Shown in pieces: positions 1 to 9,117 of a DNA stretch of 64,000 bases; position 1 is the first letter of the stretch, and every line of letters starts with the position of its first letter. Below the pieces are notes generated by a model. That model did no database searches. It saw nothing but the letters and a program-made list of their open reading frames with translations, and was not told where the DNA came from. Where the stretch lies: assembly GCF_009689985.1 (NCBI RefSeq), contig NZ_QBAW01000001.1, forward strand, positions 310,001 to 374,000, given 5' to 3'. The stretch comes from Helicobacter pylori. GTDB lineage: Bacteria; Campylobacterota; Campylobacteria; Campylobacterales; Helicobacteraceae. A program made the translations under genes and the position numbers.

Positions 1-674
1 TTAGCCCCATTATAATAACACTCAAGCATCGCATGATAAATTTTAGTCATCGTTGCATCAGGGCAGTTTTTGAGGGCGTTTTCTCTCAAACGCACGATTT
101 CAGCGATGCTTTTTTGGTGTTTTTGGCACAATTCTAGCAATTCCTTAGCGCTTGAAAAATCATAAGCAACGCTTTCATTCCCGCCCTCTTCAGACAAGTT
201 GTCTAATTCTTTTTCAGTATAGACAAACCCTCCACCAACAGAATAATAAGTCTCTTCCTTTAAAACCTCATTTTTAGCGTTAAAAGCTTTTAGAATGAGA
301 GCGTTTTGGTGTCTGGCTAAAGGTTTGTTGTCAAAAATCAAATCTTTAGCATAATTAAAAGGGATATGATGCTGGTTAGCGAGTTTTAAAGCTTTGTTTT
401 CAAACACCTCATGCAATAAGGCTTTTTTGGTTGTTATATCTAATTCGTTAGCATAGATGCCATGCAAGCCAATTAAAACCGCCTCATCGCTCAAATGCCC
501 TTTGCCGGTTAAGGCTAATGAGCCATGCAAGGTGATTTGAACGCGTTCAACCTGCTCTAAAACGCCTTTTAACAACCCGCAAAATCTCGCTCCCGCTTCC
601 ATAGGCCCTATGGTGTGTGAAGAGCTAGGCCCAACGCCGATTTTAAAAATGGATAAAATAGAAAAACTAGCCAT
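1..674 (-). CDS. sdaA: L-serine deaminase (dehydratase), C-terminus beyond the left edge
   Basis: Converts L-serine to pyruvate and ammonia in the cytoplasm with an oxygen-labile [4Fe-4S] cluster. The reading frame starts at ATG 674 and stays open to base 1, giving about 224 N-terminal residues. The start of the protein carries the family signature FKIGVGPSSSHTIGPM, typical of the SdaA beta domain. The cluster-binding alpha domain would lie left of the window. The ATG overlaps the stop of the serine transporter by one base (TAATG), so the two are translationally coupled as one serine-uptake and degradation unit. Serine is a favoured carbon source of H. pylori. Corresponds from memory to HP0132. 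Confidence 0.93.
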   Translation of the reverse strand, partial: MASFSILSIFKIGVGPSSSHTIGPMEAGARFCGLLKGVLEQVERVQITLHGSLALTGKGHLSDEAVLIGLHGIYANELDITTKKALLHEVFENKALKLANQHHIPFNYAKDLIFDNKPLARHQNALILKAFNAKNEVLKEETYYSVGGGFVYTEKELDNLSEEGGNESVAYDFSSAKELLELCQKHQKSIAEIVRLRENALKNCPDATMTKIYHAMLECYYNGA

Positions 675-1915
675 TAAAATAGTCCTAAAAATACGCTCAA
701 AGCCGTTAAGCTCCCAAAGACAAACACAAAAATATCCACTTTGAAATTTCTAAAACGCTTCAAACTAGAAACGCTATAAAACGCTATCATGGGCATCACA
801 AACAGAATGAGCGCGATAATGGGGCCGCCTAAATTCTCAATAAAATCCAAGATATTAGGGTTAATATAAGCCACAAGCGTGATAGTCAGCCATAAAAAAA
901 TCGTTACGCTCACGCTCAAGGTTTTAGAAGCTTTTTTCAATTTTAAGCTTTGAATGATTATGCCTTCTAAACCCTCCTTAGCCCCATAATAATGCCCAAA
1001 AAAAGATGAAAAAATCGCTAAAAAAGCCACCACAGGCCCAGCATAATTGATTAAAGGGTTGTTTAGGGTGTTAGCAAAATAGCTTAAAATGGGGATATTT
1101 TGTTCCCTTGCTTTCATAAAATCATCAGCATTCAAGCACATGACACACGAAAACACAAAAAACATCACAAACCCTAAAAGCATCAGCGATGTCCCTAATT
1201 CAATTTGATTGAGTTTATACTCTTTGAAAGCGCCGTATTCTTTTCCCACATTTTGAGTGAAGGTGGAAATAATGGGGCTATGGTTGAACGAAAACACAAG
1301 CACCGGTAAGGTTAGCCAAATCGCTAACACAAATTCTTTAAAACTTGGCACCACAAAAAGATTAGTGCCTTGCCAATAAGGGATAAGATACAAAGAAAAA
1401 AGCAATAAAATCAAGCATAAAGGATACACTAAAGCGTTACAAATGCGTGTCACAATCGTAGCGTTAAAAACCATCACCAACATCATTAAAGAAACTAACA
1501 CCACAGCCAGTAAGCCCCGATGAAAAGGCGTGAAATGCAACTGGTTAGTGAAAAAATGATCAAACACATTAGTGATACCCACCCCATAAGCCAAACAAAT
1601 AGGATAAATCGCCAAGAAATAAAGCAAAGTGATAAGAAAACCCCATTGAGCACCAAAATGAGAGCGAACGACCATGGTAATGTCTTCTTGATCTTTAGAT
1701 CCTATGAAATAAGCCAAAGCTCTATGCCCCAGATAAGTTAAAGGGAAGATGATCGCACTCATCACCACAATAGCCCATATCCCATGCCCACCGGCTCTAA
1801 TAGGCAAAAATAAAATCCCAGCCCCCACCGCCGTGCCAAATAAAGACGCTATCCAACGCAAATCAAACAAATTGAGTTTTTTAGGATCTCTTGGAACTGC
1901 TTTTTCTTGTACCAT
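674..1915 (-). CDS. sdaC: serine/proton symporter, HAAAP family
   Basis: A 413-residue inner-membrane amino-acid transporter with about 11 hydrophobic segments. It belongs to the hydroxy/aromatic amino acid permease family; the N-terminal stretch FGTAVGAGILFLPIRAG is the family's first membrane segment. It lies directly upstream of sdaA with a one-base overlap, and this pairing points to serine as substrate. The start ATG at 1915 follows no strong Shine-Dalgarno. The gene is divergent from the DAHP synthase gene; the 180 bases between them hold both promoters. Length is normal for the family. Confidence 0.92.
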   Translation of the reverse strand: MVQEKAVPRDPKKLNLFDLRWIASLFGTAVGAGILFLPIRAGGHGIWAIVVMSAIIFPLTYLGHRALAYFIGSKDQEDITMVVRSHFGAQWGFLITLLYFLAIYPICLAYGVGITNVFDHFFTNQLHFTPFHRGLLAVVLVSLMMLVMVFNATIVTRICNALVYPLCLILLLFSLYLIPYWQGTNLFVVPSFKEFVLAIWLTLPVLVFSFNHSPIISTFTQNVGKEYGAFKEYKLNQIELGTSLMLLGFVMFFVFSCVMCLNADDFMKAREQNIPILSYFANTLNNPLINYAGPVVAFLAIFSSFFGHYYGAKEGLEGIIIQSLKLKKASKTLSVSVTIFLWLTITLVAYINPNILDFIENLGGPIIALILFVMPMIAFYSVSSLKRFRNFKVDIFVFVFGSLTALSVFLGLF

Positions 1916-2054
1916 GCTATTAAACCGCCCTTTTATCGTGTTAAAGAGTTTTCATTGTAGCATAAAGCTTTTTATGATTGGGGTTTTTTGAGATTAAGGG
2001 GCGGTTTTGGGCGCGCATTTATTCCCTAAAATCCACGATTTAACCCGCACAAGC

Positions 2055-2060
2055 TATAAT
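2055..2060 (+). promoter_or_regulatory. -10 box for the DAHP synthase gene
   Basis: TATAAT at the usual distance for a transcript starting near 2067, leaving a leader of about 29 bases. No recognisable -35 box, as is normal for sigma-80 promoters of H. pylori. Confidence 0.6.
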
Positions 2061-2095
2061 AACGCTTAAAAAAAGATTAATAAAGGATTATAGAA

Positions 2096-3445
2096 ATGTC
2101 AAACACAACTTGGTCGCCAACTTCATGGCATTCTTTTAAGATAGAGCAACACCCCACTTACAAAGATAAGCAAGAATTAGAAAGGGTCAAGAAAGAATTA
2201 CACTCCTACCCTCCCTTAGTGTTTGCTGGCGAAGCGAGGAATTTGCAAGAGCGTTTAGCCCAAGTCATTGACAATAAGGCGTTTTTGTTGCAAGGGGGCG
2301 ATTGCGCGGAGTCGTTTTCTCAATTTAGCGCTAACCGGATTAGGGACATGTTTAAAGTGATGATGCAAATGGCGATTGTCTTAACTTTTGCCGGCTCTAT
2401 ACCGATCGTGAAAGTGGGGCGCATTGCTGGGCAATTTGCCAAGCCTCGTTCTAATGCGACTGAAATACTAGATGATGAAGAAGTGTTGAGTTACAGAGGG
2501 GATATTATCAATGGGATTTCCAAAAAAGAAAGAGAGCCAAAGCCTGAAAGAATGCTTAAAGCTTACCATCAAAGCGTAGCGACTTTAAACCTTATCAGAG
2601 CCTTTGCCCAAGGTGGGTTAGCCAATTTGGAACAAGTGCATCGTTTCAATTTGGATTTTGTCAAAAACAACGATTTTGGGCAAAAATACCAGCAAATCGC
2701 TGACCGGATCACGCAAGCTTTAGGGTTTATGCAAGCATGCGGGGTGGAGATAGAAAAAACGCCTATTCTTAGGGAAGTGGAATTTTACACCAGCCACGAA
2801 GCGTTACTGCTCCATTATGAAGAGCCTTTGGTGCGTAAGGATAGTTTAACTAACCAGTTTTATGATTGTTCCGCGCACATGCTGTGGATTGGCGAAAGGA
2901 CAAGGGATCCTAAGGGCGCGCATGTGGAGTTTTTAAGGGGGGTTTGTAACCCTATTGGCGTGAAAATCGGGCCTAATGCGAGCGTTGGCGAAGTGTTAGA
3001 ATTGTGCGATGTTTTAAACCCGCACAACATTAAGGGGCGTTTGAATTTGATCGTGCGTATGGGTTCTAAGATGATTAAAGAGCGTTTGCCTAAACTTTTA
3101 CAAGGGGTGTTGAAAGAAAAACGCCATATTTTATGGAGCATTGATCCCATGCATGGCAACACGGTTAAAACCAGTTTGGGGGTTAAAACAAGGGCTTTTG
3201 ATAGCGTGTTAGATGAAGTGAAAAGCTTTTTTGAAATCCATAGGGCTGAAGGGAGTTTGGCTTCAGGGGTTCATTTGGAAATGACGGGTGAAAATGTTAC
3301 AGAATGTATCGGTGGATCGCAAGCGATCACCGAAGAGGGTTTGAGCTGCCATTACTATACGCAATGCGATCCAAGACTAAACGCCACTCAAGCCCTAGAA
3401 CTCGCTTTCTTAATCGCTGGCATGCTCAAAAAACAGCGCGCTTAG
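2096..3445 (+). CDS. aroG: 3-deoxy-7-phosphoheptulonate synthase, class II (plant type)
   Basis: First step of the shikimate pathway: condenses phosphoenolpyruvate with erythrose 4-phosphate. At 449 residues it has the length of the class II (AroA-II) enzymes, not the 350 of the E. coli type. Visible family motifs are [11 protein letters not shown] near residue 80, [12 protein letters not shown] near 108, DPMHGNT near 350 and [15 protein letters not shown] near 390. ATG 2096 is preceded by AAAGGATTATAGAA, a good Shine-Dalgarno. A rho-independent terminator follows the stop directly. Known as HP0134 in strain 26695; the gene symbol varies (aroF, dhs1). Confidence 0.94.
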   Translation: MSNTTWSPTSWHSFKIEQHPTYKDKQELERVKKELHSYPPLVFAGEARNLQERLAQVIDNKAFLLQGGDCAESFSQFSANRIRDMFKVMMQMAIVLTFAGSIPIVKVGRIAGQFAKPRSNATEILDDEEVLSYRGDIINGISKKEREPKPERMLKAYHQSVATLNLIRAFAQGGLANLEQVHRFNLDFVKNNDFGQKYQQIADRITQALGFMQACGVEIEKTPILREVEFYTSHEALLLHYEEPLVRKDSLTNQFYDCSAHMLWIGERTRDPKGAHVEFLRGVCNPIGVKIGPNASVGEVLELCDVLNPHNIKGRLNLIVRMGSKMIKERLPKLLQGVLKEKRHILWSIDPMHGNTVKTSLGVKTRAFDSVLDEVKSFFEIHRAEGSLASGVHLEMTGENVTECIGGSQAITEEGLSCHYYTQCDPRLNATQALELAFLIAGMLKKQRA

Positions 3446-3483
3446 TTAAAAAGGGATTAATCTTTTTTTAACTCTTTTTCTTT
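3444..3483 (+). terminator. rho-independent terminator of the DAHP synthase gene
   Basis: Stem AGTTAAAAA (3444-3452) pairs with TTTTTAACT (3465-3473) around a loop containing GGGATTAATC, followed by CTTTTTCTTT. The stem is AT-rich but perfect, and the stem begins inside the stop codon. Confidence 0.6.
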
Positions 3484-3488
3484 ATAAT
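3483..3488 (+). promoter_or_regulatory. -10 box for the small lipoprotein gene
   Basis: TATAAT directly after the upstream terminator, 36 bases before the ATG at 3524. Confidence 0.55.
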
Positions 3489-3523
3489 TATCGTTAGCAT
3501 TTTAATATTCAAAGGATCTTGAA

Positions 3524-3658
3524 ATGAGAATTTCTTTTTTAGCTGTAATTTTAGCGCTATTATTTGTGGCTTGCCATGAAACCAAAAAACAAATTTTGCA
3601 AAATGAAGCCGATAGCACCCCTTCAGAAAAAACCATTTGGCAACCTGAACAAAAATAA
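3524..3658 (+). CDS. small putative lipoprotein, 44 residues
   Basis: Short gene read from ATG 3524, with AAAGGATCTTGAA as ribosome binding site. The product starts MRISFLAVILALLFVACHET: a basic N-terminus, a hydrophobic core and a lipobox LFVAC with Cys17 as lipidation site. The mature part is only 28 polar residues, so it is an envelope lipopeptide like the small entericidin-type proteins; no function is known to me. It has its own promoter and sits between two transcription units. Matches HP0135 by position. The downstream intergenic repeat begins seven bases after its stop. Confidence 0.75.
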   Translation: MRISFLAVILALLFVACHETKKQILQNEADSTPSEKTIWQPEQK

Positions 3659-3664
3659 AAATTG

Positions 3665-3850
3665 TAAAAATACTCAAAGGCATTTTTTAAAATAAACGCA
3701 ATAAAAAGGCTAGCGAGTGGTCGTCTTTTGTAAAGCCATCTTATGGGCTATTAAAGGGGAATGATTTCAAAAACACTCCCTATTCCTTATGAAGTTTGTT
3801 ATCAAACAAAATTTAAAAAACAATTTTTTAAAAGTGAGAGAATGGCTAAA
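3665..3850. repeat. dispersed intergenic repeat, copy A
   Basis: Begins AAAAATACTCAAAGGCATTT and carries, about 90 bases on, AAAGGGGAATGATTTCAAAA and CTCCCTATTCC, which can form a hairpin. Related sequences lie at 27015-27200 (copy B) and 41355-41540 (copy C). No gene is seen in the 230 bases between the lipoprotein and bcp. The function is unknown. Confidence 0.45.
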
Positions 3851-3888
3851 AATCTCAAATTAAAATGGGTGAAAGCTAGAGAGTTACA

Positions 3889-4347
3889 CTACAAACTCTC
3901 TAAAACCTTTTGAGCATGGCCTTTCGCTTTGACATTGTAGAAGCATTTTTCTAAAACGCCTTGCGTGTTGATAATGAAAGTGGAGCGGATAATCCCCAAA
4001 TGCTCCTTCCCATAAAGCATGCACTTGCCATAAGCTTTGTAAAGATTGGCGGCTTTTTTATCTTCATCGCAGAGCAAAATCACATTCAAAGAGCATTGGC
4101 TGATAAATTTTTGGTGCGATTGGGCATTATCAGGGCTTACGCCTACGACAACAGCGTTTTTCTTTTCAAATTCACTAAACAGAGCGCTAAAGTCTTTGGC
4201 TTCTAAAGTGCATCCGGGGGTGTTGTCTTTAGGGTAGAAATACAGAACCACTTTTTTATGGAGCAAATCTTTTAAAGAAATCTCTACGCCATCGCTGTTT
4301 TTCAACCTGAAATCAGGGGCTAATTGCCCCACTTCTAATTTTTCCAT
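3889..4347 (-). CDS. bcp: Bcp/PrxQ-type thiol peroxidase
   Basis: Atypical peroxiredoxin that reduces organic hydroperoxides and hydrogen peroxide with thioredoxin as electron donor. The 152-residue protein has the peroxidatic cysteine Cys46 in TPGCTLEAKDF and the conserved FYPKDNTPGCT context. It is the last gene of the lutABC cluster, nine bases after lutC, so it probably shares that transcript. Placing a peroxidase beside lactate-oxidising iron-sulfur proteins fits protection of oxygen-sensitive clusters, though this link is inference. Corresponds to HP0136. Confidence 0.93.
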   Translation of the reverse strand: MEKLEVGQLAPDFRLKNSDGVEISLKDLLHKKVVLYFYPKDNTPGCTLEAKDFSALFSEFEKKNAVVVGVSPDNAQSHQKFISQCSLNVILLCDEDKKAANLYKAYGKCMLYGKEHLGIIRSTFIINTQGVLEKCFYNVKAKGHAQKVLESL

Positions 4348-4356
4348 TCGTATCCT

Positions 4357-4992
4357 TTAGTAGAGAATGATAGCGACTTTTTGAGGCCCATGCACCCCAA
4401 AAACGGTTTTTAATTCAATATCGGCTGTCCGGCTAGGCCCGCCAATAAGGAGCATGTTTGTGGGTAATACGCCGTTTTTACTCTGGTTTTTTAAAGCTTG
4501 CATGCCTTCACTCAAATTGCGCACAATGGATTCTTTTTTCAATAAGATGATGCAATTAAGGGTGATGAGCGAAAGCAACCGTGGGCTTGCATGCGAAGAA
4601 ACCGCCCCAATCATGCCCAAGCTTGAAATCCCACAAACCCCATGCAATAAAGCCGTATCAATCTCAAACAACTCTTCACGCATCGCTTCAATTTCTTTAT
4701 CATAAGGCTGTAAAGTAAAATCCTTAAACGCTTCAAAATTCAAATTCAAATCTGTGGAGTGTAAGATTTTTTTGCTTTTAAAATTTTCTAAAGCCTTTAA
4801 AATTGCTTGCTCTAAATTTTCTTTAGTGCTTTCAATGACTTCAGCTTTATTCAACACTTGGAAATGCTTGTATTCTTCCACCAAGTCTTCAAACTCCACT
4901 TTAATGATATTCCTATAAATAGGGTTTGCTCCCTGAATGGCATGCTTGGCTCTGGCTTCTTTAATGCGCTTTAAAATAAGCTCTTTACTCAT
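4357..4992 (-). CDS. lutC: LutC-type lactate utilisation protein (LUD domain)
   Basis: Small 211-residue LUD-domain protein, third component of the LutABC L-lactate oxidation complex that passes electrons from lactate to quinone. The C-terminal stretch LLIGGPSRTADIELKTVFGVHGP is the family signature. Its start overlaps the end of lutB by eight bases, showing translational coupling. Formerly annotated as a YkgG-type protein (HP0137). Confidence 0.9.
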   Translation of the reverse strand: MSKELILKRIKEARAKHAIQGANPIYRNIIKVEFEDLVEEYKHFQVLNKAEVIESTKENLEQAILKALENFKSKKILHSTDLNLNFEAFKDFTLQPYDKEIEAMREELFEIDTALLHGVCGISSLGMIGAVSSHASPRLLSLITLNCIILLKKESIVRNLSEGMQALKNQSKNGVLPTNMLLIGGPSRTADIELKTVFGVHGPQKVAIILY

Positions 4993-6430
4993 AAATCACC
5001 CCCTCTAAATGCTGGACTTTTGCATGCAAGCTTGTGTCCATATTGGGTAAGGTTCTCACGCTCGCCCACTCTTTGACTAAAGGCAGTATGGGAGCTAAGA
5101 GCTTGCCTAAAGGCGAGAAAAATTGAGCCATTTTCAATTGGAAACGCCACTTAGCCCCATCGCTTGCCATTTTGGCAAACATTTTCATAGAGAATTTTTC
5201 CATTCCGCTGTGTTGGGTGCTTTTAGCCCCCTTAACTACGCCTCTGCCTTCGCCCACTTTATCCGATCGTAAATCTCTAATGAGCTCGGCTAAAGGGATT
5301 TCTACAGGGCACACTTCAGTGCAACGCCCACAAAGACTGCACAAATTAGGGATATGCCCGTAATTATTCAAGCCAAAGAGTTGAGGGGATACCACCACGC
5401 CTATAGGGCCAGGATAAGTAGAAAGATAGGCATGCCCACCGATCTTATCATACACAGGGCAGTGGTTCAAACAAGTCCCGCAACGAATGCATGAAAGAGC
5501 GCGATAATACTTTTCATCAGCCAAAATATTAGAGCGGTTGTTGTCTAATAAAATGATGTGGGCTTCTTTAGGGCCGTCTAAATCGCCCTCTTTTCTGGGG
5601 CCTGTGATAATGTTTTGATAGCATGTGATAGGCACACCCACAGCGCTTGGAGCGAGCAGATTGTTTAAAATCGCCGCATCATCAAAGCTTTCTACTAATT
5701 TTTCAATCCCACAAATAGCGACATGCACATCGCATGCGGTGGTGCTCATGCGGCCATTGCCTTCATTTTCCACTAACCAAATCGCTCCCTCATTAGCGAT
5801 AGCGAAATTAACCCCACTGATCCCCATTTTAAAGCTTTCAAATTCTTTGCGCATGTGTTTTCTGGCGATCGCATTAAGCTTTTCAGGCTCTTCTTCATAA
5901 GCGGCGTTGAGTTTTTCTTCAAAAATCTTACCGATTTGCTTGCGGTTTTTATGGATAGCCGGCACGACAATATGCACAGGGTGTTCATTAATGAGCTGGA
6001 TAATCAATTCGCCCAAATCCGTTTCTTGCGCTTGAATGCCCTTTTCTTTGAGGTAATGGTTCAAGCCAATTTCTTCGCTCGCCATGGATTTTTGCTTTAA
6101 AATGCGCTTGATATTTTTTTCTTTAGCGAGGTTGTAAATGATTTCATTAGCTTCATCGCCGTCTTTAGCGTAATGGATTTTAAAGCCGTTTTGAGTGGCG
6201 TTTTTTTCAAACAATTCCAAATACTCATCAAGCCTGGATAGAATTTTAAGCTTGACTTCTTTGCCTAATTCCCTTAAATTTTCCCACTCGCTGTAACGAT
6301 TTTTAATCAAATTCTTACGATTAGCCCTCAAGGTATCCATTGCAGAACGCAAATTTTCCCTTAGTTGCATATCGCCTAATTGGTCGGCGATGATTTCTTC
6401 GTATTCTTGGTCGCTATGGTATTTTTCCAT
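4985..6430 (-). CDS. lutB: LutB-type iron-sulfur protein of lactate oxidation
   Basis: A 481-residue cytoplasmic protein with an N-terminal LUD domain and two C-terminal [4Fe-4S] sites, CIRCGTCLNHCPVY near residue 315 and CSLCGRCTEVCPVEIP near residue 365. Family motifs GVNFAIANEGAIWLVENEGN and SAVGVPITCYQN are present. Works with LutA and LutC to oxidise lactate to pyruvate. Start ATG 6430 follows AAGGAATAATC. Formerly a YkgF-type protein (HP0138). Confidence 0.93.
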   Translation of the reverse strand: MEKYHSDQEYEEIIADQLGDMQLRENLRSAMDTLRANRKNLIKNRYSEWENLRELGKEVKLKILSRLDEYLELFEKNATQNGFKIHYAKDGDEANEIIYNLAKEKNIKRILKQKSMASEEIGLNHYLKEKGIQAQETDLGELIIQLINEHPVHIVVPAIHKNRKQIGKIFEEKLNAAYEEEPEKLNAIARKHMRKEFESFKMGISGVNFAIANEGAIWLVENEGNGRMSTTACDVHVAICGIEKLVESFDDAAILNNLLAPSAVGVPITCYQNIITGPRKEGDLDGPKEAHIILLDNNRSNILADEKYYRALSCIRCGTCLNHCPVYDKIGGHAYLSTYPGPIGVVVSPQLFGLNNYGHIPNLCSLCGRCTEVCPVEIPLAELIRDLRSDKVGEGRGVVKGAKSTQHSGMEKFSMKMFAKMASDGAKWRFQLKMAQFFSPLGKLLAPILPLVKEWASVRTLPNMDTSLHAKVQHLEGVIYE

Positions 6431-6458
6431 GATTATTCCTTAAAATAATTCTTTAATG

Positions 6459-7187
6459 TTAAAGCCCAAGCCTTGAGGCTAAAAAGTCATAAAAATGCAT
6501 GGGTTTTGTGGGAGAGCCCATTTTTTGCATAGCGGTGCTGATATTCATCAAACACCCAGCATCCGCTGAAACAATCACATCCACTTGACGGCTTTCTATG
6601 TCTTTGATCTTTTCTTTGACCATAACCGCTGAAATTTCAGGCTCTTTGACTGAAAAAGTCCCCCCAAACCCGCAGCATTCTTCTTCTTTTTCCAATTCAA
6701 TGAGTTCCACATTTTTAAGCTGTCTGATAAGATTTTTCGCCGAGTCAATCACCTTAGCCACCCTTAAGGCATGGCAATTAGAATGCCATGTGATTTTAAG
6801 GGGTTCGCCCTTATCTTCATATTTGACTTGCAATTTTTTATCCAAAAACTCGCTCAATTCATACACCCTAGAGCAAAAATCTTTAACCATGTTGAATTCC
6901 GCATGCCCTTCAAACAATTCCAAATAATCATGCCGCATCATCCCTGTGCATGAACCGCTAGGCAAAATAATAGGGTAGTCGTTATTGGAATAAAGCTTGA
7001 TATTGTATAAAACGACTTTTTTTGTCTCTTCATAATACCCTGAGTTGTAGCTTGGCTGGCCGCAACATGTCTGGTCTTTTTTAAAAACCACTTCCAAATT
7101 TTCCTTACGGAGTAATTTGATAGCGTTAAGCGATGCGTTGCTATAAATGGCTGCTCCTAGACAAGTAGCAAAGAAATTGACTTTCAA
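6459..7187 (-). CDS. lutA: LutA-type cysteine-rich (CCG domain) protein of lactate oxidation
   Basis: A 242-residue protein with two CCG domains: CCGQPSYNSGY near residue 45 and ECCGFGGTFSVK near 170, with SGSCTGMMRHDY between. These bind cysteine-ligated clusters like those of heterodisulfide reductase and GlpC. I place the start at TTG 7187, eleven bases after AAGGAG, which gives the family-typical N-terminus MKVNFFATCLG. A longer frame reaches 7289 but its extra residues are a leucine-rich stretch with no ribosome binding site and no family match. First gene of lutA-lutB-lutC-bcp (HP0139). Confidence 0.9.
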   Translation of the reverse strand: MKVNFFATCLGAAIYSNASLNAIKLLRKENLEVVFKKDQTCCGQPSYNSGYYEETKKVVLYNIKLYSNNDYPIILPSGSCTGMMRHDYLELFEGHAEFNMVKDFCSRVYELSEFLDKKLQVKYEDKGEPLKITWHSNCHALRVAKVIDSAKNLIRQLKNVELIELEKEEECCGFGGTFSVKEPEISAVMVKEKIKDIESRQVDVIVSADAGCLMNISTAMQKMGSPTKPMHFYDFLASRLGL

Positions 7188-7410
7188 AGAAGACTCCTTA
7201 AAATTCCAAATTAAGAGTTTCAAACACAATATGATACTCAAAAAAATTAACAAGATTGTAACCACAAGTTGATAAACCCACTCGCTCAAACATTGTTACT
7301 AAAATAAACCACAAACCCATTAAATTTGACTTAATATTAAATGCTACTTAAAATTAGTTTTTTCTTTTAAGTAAGATGAAGAAATACTTTTAATTATTCA
7401 AGGAAGATTT

Positions 7411-9057
7411 ATGGAATTTTATCAAGTCTATGACCCATTAGGCCATATTTGGCTGAGCGCTTTAGTGGCGCTATCGCCTATTGCACTCTTTTTTATTTCT
7501 CTTATTGTCTTCAAACTTAAAGGGTATAGCGCTGGGTTTTTAAGCTTAGTGCTTTCAATCATTATTGCGTTATTTGTGTATAAAATGCCTGCTCAAATGG
7601 TGAGCGCGAGTTTTTTCTATGGCTTTCTTTATGGCTTGTGGCCGATCGCATGGATTGTGATCGCTGCGATTTTTCTTTACAACCTTTCAGTGAAATCCGG
7701 GTATTTTGAGATTTTAAAAGAAAGCATTTTAACCCTAACGCCGGATCACCGCATTTTAGTGATTTTGATTGGCTTTTGTTTTGGCTCGTTTTTAGAAGGA
7801 GCGATCGGCTTTGGAGGCCCGGTAGCGATCACAGCGGCGATTTTAGTCGGCCTTGGGCTAAACCCCTTATACGCTGCCGGATTGTGTCTAATCGCTAACA
7901 CCGCTCCTGTAGCTTTTGGCGCAGTGGGTATTCCTATTACGGCAATGGCTAGCGTGGTGGGTATCCCTGAATTAGAGATTTCTCAAATGGTGGGCAGAGT
8001 GTTACCCATTTTTTCCATTGGTATTCCTTTTTTCATCGTGTTTTTAATGGATGGTTTTAGAGGGATTAGAGAAACTTTTCCTGCAGTGGCTGTTACTGGG
8101 TTTAGTTTCGCTATCGCGCAATTTTTAAGCTCTAATTATCTAGGGCCGCAACTCCCGGACATTATTTCAGCCTTAGTGTCATTGATCGCTACCACTTTAT
8201 TTTTAAAAGTCTGGCAACCCAAGCGCATTTTCACCAGCAATGGCAAAGAGCCTGCAATCAGCACAGAAAAACACCATATTTGTAAAGTGATTGTGGCGTG
8301 GATGCCTTTTGTGTTGCTCACTATTACGATTATTATATGGACGCAACCCTGGTTTAAAGCGCTCTTTAAAGAAGGCGGGGCTTTGGCGTTTTCTAGCTTT
8401 GCGTTTGAATTTAATTCTATCAGTCAAAAGATTTTTAAAACCGTTCCCATTGTTACTGAAGCGACCAATTTTCCTGTCGTGTTCAAATTCCCTTTAATCC
8501 TAACGACAGGCACTTCCATTTTTTTAGCCGCTCTTTTAAGCGTGTTTTTGTTGCGCGTGAAAATCAGCGATGCGATAGGAGTGTTTGGGGCTACTTTAAA
8601 AGAAATGCGTTTGCCGATTTTAACCATTGGCGTGGTTTTAGCGTTTGCGTATGTGGCTAATTATAGCGGCATGAGCGCCACACTCGCCTTAGCGCTAGCG
8701 GATACTGGGCATGTTTTCACTTTCTTTTCGCCTGTTGTAGGTTGGCTTGGGGTGTTTTTAACCGGAAGCGATACGAGTTCCAATCTCTTATTTGGCTCTT
8801 TGCAAATGCTTATCGCTACACAGCTTGGCTTGCCTGAAGTGCTTTTCTTGGCGGCCAACACTTCAGGGGGCGTTGTGGGTAAAATGATAAGCCCTCAAAG
8901 TATCGCTATCGCTTGCGCGGCGGTGGGGTTAGTGGGGAAAGAGAGCGAATTGTTCAGATTTACGGTAAAATACTCCGTCGCTTTGGCGATCATTATGGGG
9001 ATTGTCTTCACTCTTATTGCTTATGTCTTCCCCTTTATTATCCCCATCATTCCTTAA
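7411..9057 (+). CDS. lctP: L-lactate permease, first copy
   Basis: Inner-membrane lactate/proton symporter of the LctP family, 548 residues with about 14 hydrophobic segments. Signature GFCFGSFLEGAIGFGGPVAI lies near residue 125 and the C-terminal GSDTSSNLLFGSLQ near 450. ATG 7411 follows CAAGGAAG. It is divergent from lutABC, and the two sets are the uptake and oxidation halves of lactate use. A second copy follows 60 bases later. Corresponds to HP0140. Confidence 0.95.
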   Translation: MEFYQVYDPLGHIWLSALVALSPIALFFISLIVFKLKGYSAGFLSLVLSIIIALFVYKMPAQMVSASFFYGFLYGLWPIAWIVIAAIFLYNLSVKSGYFEILKESILTLTPDHRILVILIGFCFGSFLEGAIGFGGPVAITAAILVGLGLNPLYAAGLCLIANTAPVAFGAVGIPITAMASVVGIPELEISQMVGRVLPIFSIGIPFFIVFLMDGFRGIRETFPAVAVTGFSFAIAQFLSSNYLGPQLPDIISALVSLIATTLFLKVWQPKRIFTSNGKEPAISTEKHHICKVIVAWMPFVLLTITIIIWTQPWFKALFKEGGALAFSSFAFEFNSISQKIFKTVPIVTEATNFPVVFKFPLILTTGTSIFLAALLSVFLLRVKISDAIGVFGATLKEMRLPILTIGVVLAFAYVANYSGMSATLALALADTGHVFTFFSPVVGWLGVFLTGSDTSSNLLFGSLQMLIATQLGLPEVLFLAANTSGGVVGKMISPQSIAIACAAVGLVGKESELFRFTVKYSVALAIIMGIVFTLIAYVFPFIIPIIP

Positions 9058-9117
9058 ATAAGGGGGTTTTTTAAAGAGATCTAGCGCTAAGAGAATATTT
9101 TAAAAAGGGATTTTTTA

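Noticed and set aside
7188..7289. N-terminal extension of LutA with a membrane helix
   Set aside because: The TTG at 7187 has AAGGAG at the right distance and gives the family N-terminus; the extension has no ribosome site.
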